Shown: positions 24,898 to 34,607 of the stretch, one piece after another
Layout of the letters: every line of letters begins with the position of its first letter
Numbering within the stretch: position 1 is the first letter of the stretch
Assembly (NCBI RefSeq): GCF_000758725.1
Contig: NZ_CP009428.1
Location: 3,100,001-3,164,000, forward strand
Reading direction: 5' to 3'
Length of the DNA stretch: 64,000 nucleotides
Source: Paenibacillus odorifer
GTDB lineage: Bacteria > Bacillota > Bacilli > Paenibacillales > Paenibacillaceae
Translations under genes and position numbers: made by a program
Notes under the pieces: model-generated
The model's input: only the letters and a program-made list of their open reading frames with translations
Told to the model about the DNA's origin: nothing
Databases searched by the model: none

Positions 24898-25794
24898 ATG
24901 AAACGTATTAATATAGGAGATCGAATATTTATAGGATTCATATATGTATTCTTGACTTTACTGGCATTTTCTGCTTTTTATCCATTTTGGAATTCACTTG
25001 TTATTTCCTTTAATGAGGGGATGGATACTTCGAAAGGCGGAGTTACTTTCTGGGTCCGTGAGTTCACGCTTGAGAATTATAAGATCGTTTTTGAAGATTC
25101 CCGTCTAATGGGTGGATTCGTCATTGCTACATTGCGGACGGTAATCGGTACAGTAACAGCGATACTGGCCACTTCGATATTCGCTTATGGAATGTCGAAG
25201 CGTGAACTGATGGGTCGCAAATACTACATGATTATGTGTATCATTACTATGTATTTCGGTGGGGGACTCATTCCGTCATACATGCTTATCAGAAGTTTAG
25301 GTCTCTTCAACTCATTTTGGGTGTTTATTATTCCTGCACTGGTCAGCGTATGGAATATGATCATATTCCGGACCTTCTTTCAAGGTCTTCCACAAGGTTT
25401 AGAGGAGTCAGCAAAGATTGACGGTTGCGGGTATTGGGGGACTTTTGTCCGCATTGTACTTCCTTTGTCGGGGCCAGTTATAGCAACATTATCTTTGTTC
25501 ACAGCAGTAAATCACTGGAATGAGTGGTTCGTAGCGAGTATTTACATTACGAAAGAGGAGTTAATGCCGATTCAGACCATCTTAAGACAGATACTGTTCT
25601 CTAATATTGCTTCAGAACAGCTGTCTAATGTAGATGCAAGCTCCATTGCTCATATTAACTCGGCTAAGAAAATAACCTCGAAGTCATTAACGATGGCTAC
25701 GATCATGGTTGCAACCATTCCGATTGTATGTGTGTATCCATTCCTACAAAGATTCTTCGTTAAAGGGGTCTTGGTCGGATCATTAAAAGAGTAG
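24898..25794 (+). CDS. Carbohydrate ABC transporter permease, YtcP/LplC-type
   Basis: A 298-residue permease with six helices, the partner of the protein at 23900. The EAA loop reads LEESAKIDGCGYWGTFVRIV near residue 170, and the C-terminus ends with FFVKGVLVGSLKE, the usual ending of the MalG-type sugar permeases of Paenibacillus. Start ATG follows AGGGGGACC. It is 29 bases after the first permease. Confidence 0.92.
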   Translation: MKRINIGDRIFIGFIYVFLTLLAFSAFYPFWNSLVISFNEGMDTSKGGVTFWVREFTLENYKIVFEDSRLMGGFVIATLRTVIGTVTAILATSIFAYGMSKRELMGRKYYMIMCIITMYFGGGLIPSYMLIRSLGLFNSFWVFIIPALVSVWNMIIFRTFFQGLPQGLEESAKIDGCGYWGTFVRIVLPLSGPVIATLSLFTAVNHWNEWFVASIYITKEELMPIQTILRQILFSNIASEQLSNVDASSIAHINSAKKITSKSLTMATIMVATIPIVCVYPFLQRFFVKGVLVGSLKE

Positions 25795-25866
25795 GATGAT
25801 AGAATGAGATTGGGTTTAGAGCGTATTGCTTTGAACATAGATTACAAATTGAAAGGGGAAAATACA

Positions 25867-27552
25867 TTGAAGACTAAGAGAAAGATGCTTCTCGGTATGA
25901 TGTCTACCTTGCTATTAACGACTTTGGTGGCGGGTTGTAGTGGCAACAATTCAAGCGCTCCAGCGGCAACTGCTGAACCAGAGAAAGAAGGAGGAACAGC
26001 GGTCAACACAGCAACTGAAGCTCCCGCGGCTGATTTGTATGAATTAGGGAAAGAACCGCTTGAAGTCTCATTCTACGGAAATTACGGCTGGTATCAAATG
26101 CCGAAATGGGGCAAAGATGCTGCTTCTAAATGGATTTTAGATAATCTGAAGATTAATGTCACAGGAATTAGCTCTGGTGGTAATAACGCTCAAAAGCTAC
26201 AAACGATGATCGTTGGTAACGAGCTGCCGGATATTGTGTGGACCGAGAAAGGTGCTGACGTAGAACGTCTTCGCCAAGCGGATATGCTAGTTCCTTTAGA
26301 TGAATATATTGATAAATATCCAAACTTTAAGAAATACCTAACATCTGGACATTTGGAATTACTTCGTTCCCCTGATGGGAAGATTTATCAGCTGCCGAAT
26401 TATTATACAACTCAACCAAACGGAAATGCCGGTTATGCTATTAATAAGAAGATTTACAAAGAGCTTGGTTCTCCTAAGCTAGAAACGACAGATGATTTGT
26501 ATGCATATTTAAATGCTGTTAAGGCGAAGTTCCCTGACGTTATTCCGTTCGAGACAGGCTTAGCGAGAGATGGTAACGGAATTGACCAGTTATTTTCCTC
26601 TTTTAAAGAGAATAATCTGTCGTATACTAGAATATACGCCGTACCTGATGGCGACAAAATGGGTTCGATATACAAGGATGAAGGATTCCGTGAGTCTGTT
26701 GTATTTGCTGCTAAATTAATGCGTGAGAAGCTAATGACGCAGGATGCGAATACACAAACAGAAGATCAAATTAGAGAGAAAGCGATGAATGGCAAGTTTG
26801 CTGTTATTGCGACTTTTGATCCAATGAAATTGCTCGCCACTGCTGATGAAGAGATGAAGAAGACGGATCCAGAAGCTGGTTATATGTTTATTAAACCGAT
26901 TTACAAAGCTGGTTTGGATCAAAGTAAGATTACTCCAGGAACGTACAATCAGTTAGGTTGGAACGTTGCTACAATCACTAAAAACGCTAAAAATCCAGAG
27001 GCTGTATTCGCTATGCTTGACTGGATGACAGGACCAGAAGGTTCTATGGTTCTTAACTGGGGTCCTCCAGGACCAGATGGTTATTGGGATGGATTTGAAG
27101 CAGATGGACTTACTCCTAAATTTAATAAAGATAAGTATCTGAATGAGCCAGAAGCTCTGTCCGAAATTAGCGGAAAAGCCGGTGACTTGGTATGGGTAGG
27201 TAATACAGTTTTCTTGGATAATACAAAGAAAATGATGTTGCAAACCCTTCCAGCTGACAAGATTGACTTTAGTAACCGTTGGCAGATGGAAGTTACTTGG
27301 GCTTCACAAGGTGACTTTACGGAGTTCCTGAATTGGGATCCGGCTCCAGACAGTGAAGAAGGTATTATTAGACAAAGTGTCAGAGATATCTGGTTAACAG
27401 CAAGAGCAAAATCTATGTATGCGAAGACTGATGCAGAAGCATTAGCAATTCTTGATAAAGCACATGAAGATTCTATCAAGGTTGGCTATGAGAAATTCCT
27501 CGATTATGTAACAAAAGTATGGACAGAAAATAAGAAAGCTTTAGGTAAATAA
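25867..27552 (+). CDS. Extracellular sugar-binding lipoprotein of the ABC importer
   Basis: A 561-residue solute-binding protein of the LplA/YtcQ type. It has a lipoprotein signal (KTKRKMLLGMMSTLLLT, lipobox LVAGC near residue 23), a Ser/Ala/Glu-rich linker, and a large binding domain with the GNELPDIVWTEKG segment near 130 that is typical of family-1 sugar-binding proteins. The start is TTG 25867 with AAAGGGGAA at 8 bases; upstream frame (25804) lacks a ribosome binding site. It is the last gene of the importer operon. The sugar is not known; oligosaccharides from pectin or xylan are plausible. Confidence 0.9.
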   Translation: MKTKRKMLLGMMSTLLLTTLVAGCSGNNSSAPAATAEPEKEGGTAVNTATEAPAADLYELGKEPLEVSFYGNYGWYQMPKWGKDAASKWILDNLKINVTGISSGGNNAQKLQTMIVGNELPDIVWTEKGADVERLRQADMLVPLDEYIDKYPNFKKYLTSGHLELLRSPDGKIYQLPNYYTTQPNGNAGYAINKKIYKELGSPKLETTDDLYAYLNAVKAKFPDVIPFETGLARDGNGIDQLFSSFKENNLSYTRIYAVPDGDKMGSIYKDEGFRESVVFAAKLMREKLMTQDANTQTEDQIREKAMNGKFAVIATFDPMKLLATADEEMKKTDPEAGYMFIKPIYKAGLDQSKITPGTYNQLGWNVATITKNAKNPEAVFAMLDWMTGPEGSMVLNWGPPGPDGYWDGFEADGLTPKFNKDKYLNEPEALSEISGKAGDLVWVGNTVFLDNTKKMMLQTLPADKIDFSNRWQMEVTWASQGDFTEFLNWDPAPDSEEGIIRQSVRDIWLTARAKSMYAKTDAEALAILDKAHEDSIKVGYEKFLDYVTKVWTENKKALGK

Positions 27553-27563
27553 TAATTTGTAAT

Positions 27564-27597
27564 ACGAAGGTTTGCTATTTAGCGAGCCTTCGTTTTT
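27564..27597 (+). terminator. Rho-independent terminator after the sugar-binding protein gene
   Basis: ACGAAGG and CCTTCGT arms with inner GCTA/TAGC pairing, then TTTTT. It separates the importer genes from yesN-type gene downstream. Confidence 0.85.
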
Positions 27598-27724
27598 ACG
27601 TCCCATTTCTAGTGCTCATTGCTTTATAAGCTGTTAGGTAAGAGAATGAATGGTATACTGAAAAAGATTGGTTAGTAGAATTCAGCAGGTTGGTTTAAAA
27701 ACATTTCAAAGGAGGATTGTGTTG

Positions 27725-29305
27725 ATGTACAACGTATTATTAGTAGACGATGAGATGCTTGATCTTGAAGGCATGAGACAATTCATTCCTTGGAATGAAC
27801 TGGGGATGCAGGTCGTGGAGGCAGCGAATAACGCGTTTACCGCATGCGATATTTTAGAACAGCATGTTATTGATATTATTGTTAGTGATGTGAATATGCC
27901 GAATATGTCGGGTCTAGAGCTGGCTCGGATTGCCATAGAGAAAAAAAACGATATACGTGTGATTTTTGTAAGCGGTTACCAGGATTTCAGTTATGTGAAA
28001 CAGGCGCTTTCGCTAAAAGCGTATAGCTATGTCCTTAAACCAATGGATGACAAGGAACTTATTGCTGCACTTCAGAAAGTTAAGCAGGATTTAGATGATG
28101 AAAGTAAACGGCGTGACGTTGAAGAAGCTTATCAGCATATGATTCCTATGGCCAAAAATGATTTGTTGATCCGCTTGTTTGAAGGGGAATGGGAGGGGGA
28201 TACTCAAGCTGGAATGTTGAAGCTTATGAAATCTTACGGTCTGGATAAGCTGGAATGGCCTATACGTGTGGCGGTCTTGGAGCTGGACTATTTCAACTGG
28301 TTTCAAGAACAAGATAATCTAACTAAACATCTAATGTCCAAGGACTTTCTATATGAAGTGAATACAATTGCTCAGAAGCACGGGATGCCTCATTGCTATA
28401 AGGTATCGTCTTATCGAATCGCGTTGTTGATTAACGAACAGGAGATGGAGAGGTTTATTGAAGAAATTTATGACTCGATTCGTACAAAATTTCCTGTCAC
28501 TATGACCGTAGGTGTAGGGAAGCCTACATTTGCTATGGAACAGGTCCACACCTCCTATCGGCAAGCTATGGAAGCCGTTGACGGAAAGATGTTTCTTGGC
28601 AAAGGCAAACTTATTATGTATGAAACGGTTAGCAGCGAACCTGGAATGATTGATGCCCGTACGTTGGATACCCGTATGGATACGCTTTTTAAAGCGATGA
28701 AAGAATATGAGTTAGTCCTTATTTATGATGAGATCGATAAGCTGTTCAGATCCGTGAGTAGTCTAAGATCTAAATTTACGATTCATAATCTAGCCATGTA
28801 TATTATATGGAAGCTGGATCAGCAGTTGAAGGAGGTTAGCGAGGATTTATTTGAAATCTTAGGTATGGAGTTACATAGTTTAGATATTTTGCTTCAATTC
28901 GATACGATCAGTGATATACGCTCTTGGCTTGTACTCAAAACGTTTGAAATATCCGAGTACCTACGAAGCAAAACAGAGTCAGTGAACAATAAACTGATTA
29001 GAGAAATTATGCAAATGATGAAGGATAAGATGAGCGAGAATTTTACGTTAAAGGATATTGCACAGCAGTTCTCTTTCTCACCCAACTATTTGGGATATCT
29101 ATTTAAAGAGGAAACTGGGAAAACGTTCAGCGAAGTACTCATTCAGCTGCGAATGGAACAAGCAGGCAAGCTTTTGAAAGATCCGAAGTGTAAAATCTAT
29201 GAAATCGCGAGCCAGGTAGGTTACCGTTATCTTCCTTACTTCAGCAGACAGTTCAAAGAAGCCTATGGTATGACACCTATGGAGTATCGTAAGCGGGAGA
29301 AGTGA
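27725..29305 (+). CDS. YesN-type response regulator (REC + AraC DNA-binding domain)
   Basis: A 526-residue regulator: N-terminal receiver (LLVDDEMLDLEGM, phospho-acceptor Asp in IIVSDVNMPNMSG near 55, Lys in SYVLKPMDD near 105), a ~280-residue middle region without a known motif, and an AraC double helix-turn-helix in the last 100 residues (TLKDIAQQFSFSPNYLGYLF). The ATG at 27725 follows AAGGAGG at about 10 bases. It pairs with the YesM-type kinase 16 bases downstream and is expected to activate the sugar ABC operon. Confidence 0.92.
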   Translation: MYNVLLVDDEMLDLEGMRQFIPWNELGMQVVEAANNAFTACDILEQHVIDIIVSDVNMPNMSGLELARIAIEKKNDIRVIFVSGYQDFSYVKQALSLKAYSYVLKPMDDKELIAALQKVKQDLDDESKRRDVEEAYQHMIPMAKNDLLIRLFEGEWEGDTQAGMLKLMKSYGLDKLEWPIRVAVLELDYFNWFQEQDNLTKHLMSKDFLYEVNTIAQKHGMPHCYKVSSYRIALLINEQEMERFIEEIYDSIRTKFPVTMTVGVGKPTFAMEQVHTSYRQAMEAVDGKMFLGKGKLIMYETVSSEPGMIDARTLDTRMDTLFKAMKEYELVLIYDEIDKLFRSVSSLRSKFTIHNLAMYIIWKLDQQLKEVSEDLFEILGMELHSLDILLQFDTISDIRSWLVLKTFEISEYLRSKTESVNNKLIREIMQMMKDKMSENFTLKDIAQQFSFSPNYLGYLFKEETGKTFSEVLIQLRMEQAGKLLKDPKCKIYEIASQVGYRYLPYFSRQFKEAYGMTPMEYRKREK

Positions 29306-29321
29306 TGGGGGATGATGTTGC

Positions 29322-31115
29322 ATGAAACAACCAAGAAGAAAACATAAGTATGTGCCGATAGGGTATAAATTAATGCTGACCTATATTTTTTTCATTATTA
29401 TCCCTGTATCCGTGATCGGTTTTGTCTCTCACTCTATGTACAATGATTCATTACGCGAGCATACAAGTTCGAATATTAAAGGTACGTTGTTGCAGATTCG
29501 CGATAATATTGATTATAAAATGGGGGAAGTTATTCGGATATCAACGCAATTATATAGTGATTATGATTTCTATCGGAATTTGCGAAGTTATGAAGAAGGC
29601 TGGGAAAATTATGATAGGATGTCTATGAAGGTACTTCCAAAGCTGGACGTAGCTATTCAATCAACGGGTATGAGGATTGGGATGTCGCTATTTTTAAAGA
29701 ATGAATCCATTCCTGAGATCTATTCGAATTCACTTGAGGGCTATCTGGATAATAGTAGCTTCTATCATCTTTACCATATGAAACGGATTGAAGGGAAATC
29801 CTGGTATTATGATTTTCCAACCGAGAAATACGCGGAGACTATGAAATGGTGGCAGATCGAGCGCGATGTAGAAAATAATCGGATCTCGTTGCTCCGTAGA
29901 TTAATAGATACATACGACCCTCTCGTGCCTAAGGAGATTGGCTTCTTGCGGATTAATGTAGGCATTCCAGATCTGTTTAATAGTGTGAATTATACGAAGA
30001 TAGGAAAAGGAAGTATTCTAATTTTAAAAAACGAGTTCGGAAGAACGATGTACCAATCGGGAGAACTACCAGAGCACTATACCAATGAAGCCGAACTTAA
30101 TAAGGATTACCTGACGATTAGTGAAACAGTTACGGTTTCTAACCAAGCTTGGCAATTAAACGCGCTAGTTCCAATTACAATACTTGAACAGGATGCAGTG
30201 AAGGTACGACTGTTTATTATTTCAATGTGTCTCATCTGTTGTATTGTCTTTAGTTTTGTCGGCATATTTATATCCCGATATTTTTCAATTCGGATTAATA
30301 AGTTCGTGTACGTGCTGAATGCCTATCGGGAAGGTGATCTTCACAAGCGTATTTCCTATCGAGGTAAGGATGAATTCTCTCAGATTGCAACCGCGTTAAA
30401 TGATATGGGCGAGAATATCGATATGTTGATTAAAGAAGTATATTTGACGCAGCTTCAGAAGAAGGAAGCAGAGCTTGAAATTCTACAATCACAAATCAAT
30501 CCTCATTTCCTATATAATACGTTATCTTCTATTATTCAATTAGCCAAGTTTGGTCAAAATGAGAAGCTGCAGCAGATGGTGCTGGAATTAGCGAAGTTTT
30601 ATCGCCTGACGCTTAATGAAGGACGTACCATGATTCCGGTCCCCACTGAAATTGAACAGGCTAACGCTTATTTAGAAATTCAGAAAATTAAATACGGTGA
30701 TCGTCTGGAAGTTATGTTTGATTTTGATACAGAAATCTGGCCTTATGAGACCATAAAACTGATTTTACAACCATTTATCGAGAACGTGCTGAAGCACGCC
30801 TGGTGTGGTGACCACATTCATTTACGCATTGTTGGGCGTAAAGAGGGCAATGATATTCTGTTCCGCATCATTGATGATGGAATCGGCATGAGACAGGAAC
30901 GTATTGATCAAATTTTTGATCCAAAGGGCCATACGAATACAGGTTATGGGGTCCGTAATGTGGATCAGCGGATTAAACTGCAATATGGATCTGAGTATGG
31001 CGTAACCATTTTTAGTCGTGTCGGAATTGGCACTTCTGTTCAGATACTTATTCCGGCTAATAAGGGCAAGCGTGGCATTCGTTCAAATATTGTACATGAT
31101 GAAAAGGGGTCTTAA
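29322..31115 (+). CDS. YesM-type sensor histidine kinase
   Basis: A 597-residue kinase: first membrane helix at residues ~15-40, an extracellular sensor domain of ~240 residues, a second helix near 290-312, a HAMP domain, then the His-kinase block LQSQINPHFLYNTLSSII with the phospho-acceptor His near 397, and an ATPase domain with ENVLKHA and GYGVRNVDQRI motifs. It belongs to the LytS/YesM class, which partners AraC-type response regulators. It probably senses the sugar bound by the importer's lipoprotein or an oligosaccharide outside the cell. Confidence 0.92.
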   Translation: MKQPRRKHKYVPIGYKLMLTYIFFIIIPVSVIGFVSHSMYNDSLREHTSSNIKGTLLQIRDNIDYKMGEVIRISTQLYSDYDFYRNLRSYEEGWENYDRMSMKVLPKLDVAIQSTGMRIGMSLFLKNESIPEIYSNSLEGYLDNSSFYHLYHMKRIEGKSWYYDFPTEKYAETMKWWQIERDVENNRISLLRRLIDTYDPLVPKEIGFLRINVGIPDLFNSVNYTKIGKGSILILKNEFGRTMYQSGELPEHYTNEAELNKDYLTISETVTVSNQAWQLNALVPITILEQDAVKVRLFIISMCLICCIVFSFVGIFISRYFSIRINKFVYVLNAYREGDLHKRISYRGKDEFSQIATALNDMGENIDMLIKEVYLTQLQKKEAELEILQSQINPHFLYNTLSSIIQLAKFGQNEKLQQMVLELAKFYRLTLNEGRTMIPVPTEIEQANAYLEIQKIKYGDRLEVMFDFDTEIWPYETIKLILQPFIENVLKHAWCGDHIHLRIVGRKEGNDILFRIIDDGIGMRQERIDQIFDPKGHTNTGYGVRNVDQRIKLQYGSEYGVTIFSRVGIGTSVQILIPANKGKRGIRSNIVHDEKGS

Positions 31116-31142
31116 AGCTAGTTTTTCTAGCCTAAGACCCCT
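31104..31142. terminator. Bidirectional terminator overlapping the end of the kinase gene
   Basis: AAGGGGTCTTA and TAAGACCCCTT form an 11-base perfect stem with a smaller TAG/CTA stem inside. The left arm contains the last codons and TAA stop of the YesM-type gene; the right side serves the convergent DUF1657 gene. Confidence 0.85.
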
Positions 31143-31152
31143 TTAGCTTTAA

Positions 31153-31359
31153 TTAGAACCCTTTATATTGAGGCTCTTCGGACTCTAATTCGGTTACCCG
31201 GTTCTCTACTTGAGTTACGATTTGTTGTGTTTGCTCAGCTGCGTTTGTGAACAAGGTTTTTGCACTCTCGTTTTGTGTTTCTAGTGCAAATTGTTCAAGA
31301 CTGGCTTGAGCACCTTTTAAAGAAGATAAACATGTTTTTACTTGTGAGGCTACTGTCAT
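31153..31359 (-). CDS. DUF1657 protein
   Basis: A 68-residue, mostly helical protein of the DUF1657 family (starts TVASQVKTCLSSLKGAQASLEQFAL; shown in part). Small DUF1657 proteins often lie next to spoVA-type genes and DUF421 proteins in spore formers. It is divergent from the DUF421 gene at 31568, whose C-terminus carries a related domain. Ribosome binding site GAGGAGAG is 9 bases before the ATG. Function unknown; a spore-membrane role is suggested by context elsewhere, not by this window. Confidence 0.85.
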   Translation of the reverse strand: MTVASQVKTCLSSLKGAQASLEQFALETQNESAKTLFTNAAEQTQQIVTQVENRVTELESEEPQYKGF

Positions 31360-31567
31360 TGAGTTTCTCTCCTCTGTGTTGGATTATTAGCAAGACGATT
31401 GCTATTGTCCTCAAATGCATCTATCGTTATGCAGGAAAGAAATTCATGTTTGTAGTAATAGAGGATTTTCCATAAATAAGTAGTGGAATTCCGGAGTGAA
31501 TGCGGCTTTATTGACAAATAATGAGTGTTAGTAAACAAGCTTTGATTCAAAAAGGAGGGTATTTGTA

Positions 31568-32428
31568 ATGCCGGAGTGGTTGGAGGTTATAGTTCGAACG
31601 CTCTTTGCTGTGGTTGTACTTTTCTTTTTAACAAAATTACTGGGAAAGAGACAAGTATCGCAGCTCTCGTTCTTCGAGTATATTACGGGGATAACTGTCG
31701 GCAGCTTAGCCGCTTATATTTCTTTGGATACGGATAAGTTATGGCATTTAGGGCTCATTGCACTGATTGTATGGGTAGCTTGTTCTTTAGGGATCGAATA
31801 CCTTCAGATGAAGAGTAAAAAAGCAAGAGACTTTATTGATTTCAAGTCTACCGTACTAATTAAGGACGGAAAAATTCTCGAAGATCACATGAAAAAAGAA
31901 CGTTTAACCACAGATGAACTGCTGGAGGAGTTACGCAAAAAAGACGTTTTCAATATATCGGAAGTGGAATTTGCGATTATGGAATCTGATGGAGCCATAA
32001 ATGTTTTACTTAAGAGTGAAAATCAGCCGCTAACCCCTAAGCAATTGGGTATAAAGGTTGCTCCAGAGAAAGAGTCACAAGTTGTCATTATGGATGGTAA
32101 AGTGCTCGACAAACCATTAGATACTCTAAATCTAACGCGAAGCTGGCTTGATGGTGCCCTTGAAAAAATGGGTCTGACTGTTGAAAATGTGTTTCTTGGA
32201 CAAGTTGATTCTTATGGTGAGCTGACAGTCGATTTGTATGCCGATAACTTTAAAGTCCCACAGCCGCAGGATAAGCCACAATTATATGCTTTGCTGAAAA
32301 AGTGTGAAGCTGATTTAGAGATGTTCAGTTTATCAACAGATAACGAAAAAGCTAAAAAAATGTATGAACAATGTTCGGAGCAATTGCAAGCTTCACTGAA
32401 GGTTTTGAAACCGTTAATTCAAAACTAA
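31568..32428 (+). CDS. DUF421 (YetF-like) membrane protein with C-terminal DUF1657-like domain
   Basis: A 286-residue protein. Residues 1-80 form three membrane helices, 80-235 are the soluble DUF421 domain (FKSTVLIKDGKILEDHM, then TRSWLDGALEKMGL), and 239-286 resemble DUF1657: the pattern LKKCEADLEMFSLSTDNEKA parallels LKGAQASLEQFALETQNESA of the divergent small protein. The ATG has AAGGAGGG at 8 bases. The usual DUF421 protein ends near 230 residues, so the extra domain is a fusion. The function is unknown; YetF-type proteins occur in spore membranes. Confidence 0.86.
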   Translation: MPEWLEVIVRTLFAVVVLFFLTKLLGKRQVSQLSFFEYITGITVGSLAAYISLDTDKLWHLGLIALIVWVACSLGIEYLQMKSKKARDFIDFKSTVLIKDGKILEDHMKKERLTTDELLEELRKKDVFNISEVEFAIMESDGAINVLLKSENQPLTPKQLGIKVAPEKESQVVIMDGKVLDKPLDTLNLTRSWLDGALEKMGLTVENVFLGQVDSYGELTVDLYADNFKVPQPQDKPQLYALLKKCEADLEMFSLSTDNEKAKKMYEQCSEQLQASLKVLKPLIQN

Positions 32429-32441
32429 GGGTATAGATAAG

Positions 32442-32473
32442 GCACTCTCGAGTGAGATCGAGGGTGTTTTTTT
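32442..32473 (+). terminator. Rho-independent terminator after the DUF421 gene
   Basis: CACTCTCGA and TCGAGGGTG arms (one G-T pair) with a six-base loop, then a run of eight T. Confidence 0.83.
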
Positions 32474-32634
32474 ATATTAATTTAAATAAATGTAATAATA
32501 TGGGTACAAAGTAGCTGTACAACTTCAAAATATTAATTATAGTTGAGATTAGGCTGGAGTTATAGATGACACAGGATTGGAGGAATGTCCTCGCTTTTTA
32601 TTTAAATCACAAAAACAAGGAGGAAGATGTTCAC

Positions 32635-34536
32635 GTGAAACTAAAAGGAAAATTTTCATTCGGAATTATGGTTACGCTTACAACTTCGCTGGTTCTAGGT
32701 AATTTGGTATGGAGTAACCCTACCGCACAGGCAGCAAATATTTTTAGCAATGATTTTGAGAATGGAAATGCCGACAATTGGACGAGTACAACAGGAACTT
32801 GGTCTGTAGTTGAAGAGAGTGGCAATCATATGTATTATCAATCCAGTCAAAACGAAGGACGTTCGTTCTCCGGTAGCAACACGTGGACAGATTACAGTGT
32901 TCAAGCCGATGTGAAGATTGATAATTTCAATGGAACTAATCGAACTTATGTGTGCGGGCGCTATGTTGACGGAAATAACTATTATGCTGCATCTCTGTCT
33001 AACAGTAATGGTGGGACGCTTGAAATACGAAAAAAGGTGAATGGTTCAAGTTCAACACTGGCTAGTAAAACTGATGTTCCTATAACCACTGGAACTGCCT
33101 ATACAGTTAGGCTGGAGCTTAGTGGAGATTCGCTTAAAATGTATGTAAATGATGTTTTGCAGTTAAATGCACACGATAACAATTTGACGGCAGGAGGTAT
33201 TGGACTTGTAGCTTATAAGACAGCAGCGAAGTTCGACAATATCAATGTCTCCGATATCACAACGGGCACTCCGACATCTACGCCTACCGTAGCACCAACA
33301 ATTGCACCAACGGTAGCTCCTACGGCTACTCCAACAGCAAGCGCAACCCCCACTGCAACACCAATTGCAGGCTCGATTTATGTAGCCCCTAATGGTCTGG
33401 ACAGCAACGCAGGAACAATTGGTAGTCCAACCACACTGGCCTCAGCGATTACGAAGGTAGCCCCCGGGGAAACCATCTATATGCGTGGAGGGGTTTACAC
33501 GTATTCTTCAACAATAATTGTTGGACAAGATAATAACGGAAGCTCTAACTCACGAAAGAACATCGCTGCATATGGGACTGAGAAGCCTATACTGGATTTT
33601 TACGCCCAGCAATTTGACCCAGCTCAACGTGGTTTGCAGATATACGGTAACTACTGGAAGGTAAAAGGATTAGAAATAAGAGGCTCAGGAGACAATGGGC
33701 TCTTTATTGGCGGGAACTATAACATTATTGAGAATGTTGAAACCCATCATAACCGGGATTCGGGACTGCAAATCAGCCGTTATGCTTCATCTCTGACCAG
33801 CATGAGTCAATGGCCGAGCTATAATCAAATCATTGGAGTATACTCTCATGATAATTATGATCCAGATAATGGAGAAGACGCTGATGGTTTTGCTGCTAAG
33901 CTGACTATAGGTCCTGGTAACGTATTTGATAAATGTATAGCTGCATGGAATACAGATGACGGCTGGGATCTTTACAGTAAATCAGAAACAGGCCCCATCG
34001 GAGTGGTGACGATCAAGAATAGTATCTCCTATAAGAACGGACAGACCTCAGATGGAAATTCAACGGCAAACAGCGATGGGAATGGATTCAAACTAGGTGG
34101 TGAAAAGATTGCAGTAAACCACATTGTACTGAATAGCATCGCATTTCAAAATAAAAAACACGGATTCACTTACAACAGTAATCCAGGTTCCATCCAGTTA
34201 ACAAATAATACTTCTTGGAGTAACGGACAGAGTAACTTTGCTTTTGATACCGGTACTCACCAATTTACGAACAACTTGTCTTTTGCAGGAGGATCGAGCG
34301 ATAAAACAAGTGGCACCGATATTCTAAGTACTAATGTGTGGTGGAAGAGTAATGCAAGTACCAATGCCAAGGGTTTGGTAGCCAGTGCCGCTGATTTTGT
34401 AAGTCTTACGCCTTCAGTGGTGCGAAATGCTGATGGATCTTTTAGTCTGGGCAGTTTCCTCAAATTAACTGGGGGTAGCGACCTAATCGGATCTGGAACA
34501 CCTAGCGGAACTAATATTGGTGCTACATTTCCTTGA
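32635..34536 (+). CDS. Secreted pectate lyase, family PL9, with N-terminal sugar-binding-like domain
   Basis: A 633-residue exported protein: signal peptide ending in AQAANIF, a beta-sandwich domain at ~35-220 (DFENGNADNWTST start, CBM/LamG-like), a Thr/Pro-rich linker (TPTAPTVAPTA type) at ~222-245, and a right-handed parallel beta-helix from ~250. The helix carries PL9 hallmarks: EDADGFAAKLTIG near 420, NTDDGWDLYSK near 442 with the calcium-binding Asp cluster, and NSDGNGFKLGG near 485 with the likely catalytic Lys. Start GTG follows AAGGAGGAAG. It cuts polygalacturonate by beta-elimination outside the cell. Confidence 0.9.
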   Translation: MKLKGKFSFGIMVTLTTSLVLGNLVWSNPTAQAANIFSNDFENGNADNWTSTTGTWSVVEESGNHMYYQSSQNEGRSFSGSNTWTDYSVQADVKIDNFNGTNRTYVCGRYVDGNNYYAASLSNSNGGTLEIRKKVNGSSSTLASKTDVPITTGTAYTVRLELSGDSLKMYVNDVLQLNAHDNNLTAGGIGLVAYKTAAKFDNINVSDITTGTPTSTPTVAPTIAPTVAPTATPTASATPTATPIAGSIYVAPNGLDSNAGTIGSPTTLASAITKVAPGETIYMRGGVYTYSSTIIVGQDNNGSSNSRKNIAAYGTEKPILDFYAQQFDPAQRGLQIYGNYWKVKGLEIRGSGDNGLFIGGNYNIIENVETHHNRDSGLQISRYASSLTSMSQWPSYNQIIGVYSHDNYDPDNGEDADGFAAKLTIGPGNVFDKCIAAWNTDDGWDLYSKSETGPIGVVTIKNSISYKNGQTSDGNSTANSDGNGFKLGGEKIAVNHIVLNSIAFQNKKHGFTYNSNPGSIQLTNNTSWSNGQSNFAFDTGTHQFTNNLSFAGGSSDKTSGTDILSTNVWWKSNASTNAKGLVASAADFVSLTPSVVRNADGSFSLGSFLKLTGGSDLIGSGTPSGTNIGATFP

Positions 34537-34557
34537 TTTGAAATCTAGGGGTTTGAT

Positions 34558-34596
34558 GGGCATGAGTTCGGTACTATACCGGACTCATGCCTTTTT
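34558..34596 (+). terminator. Rho-independent terminator after the PL9 gene
   Basis: GGCATGAGT and ACTCATGCC arms, with inner CGGTA/TACCG pairing, followed by TTTTT. Confidence 0.9.
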
Positions 34597-34607
34597 GCTC
34601 TGATATA

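Noticed and set aside
31440..31567. Sigma-G promoter between the DUF1657 and DUF421 genes
   Set aside because: TGAATG at 31496 has no CATNNTA-like -10 at 17-18 bases; no convincing site on either strand.
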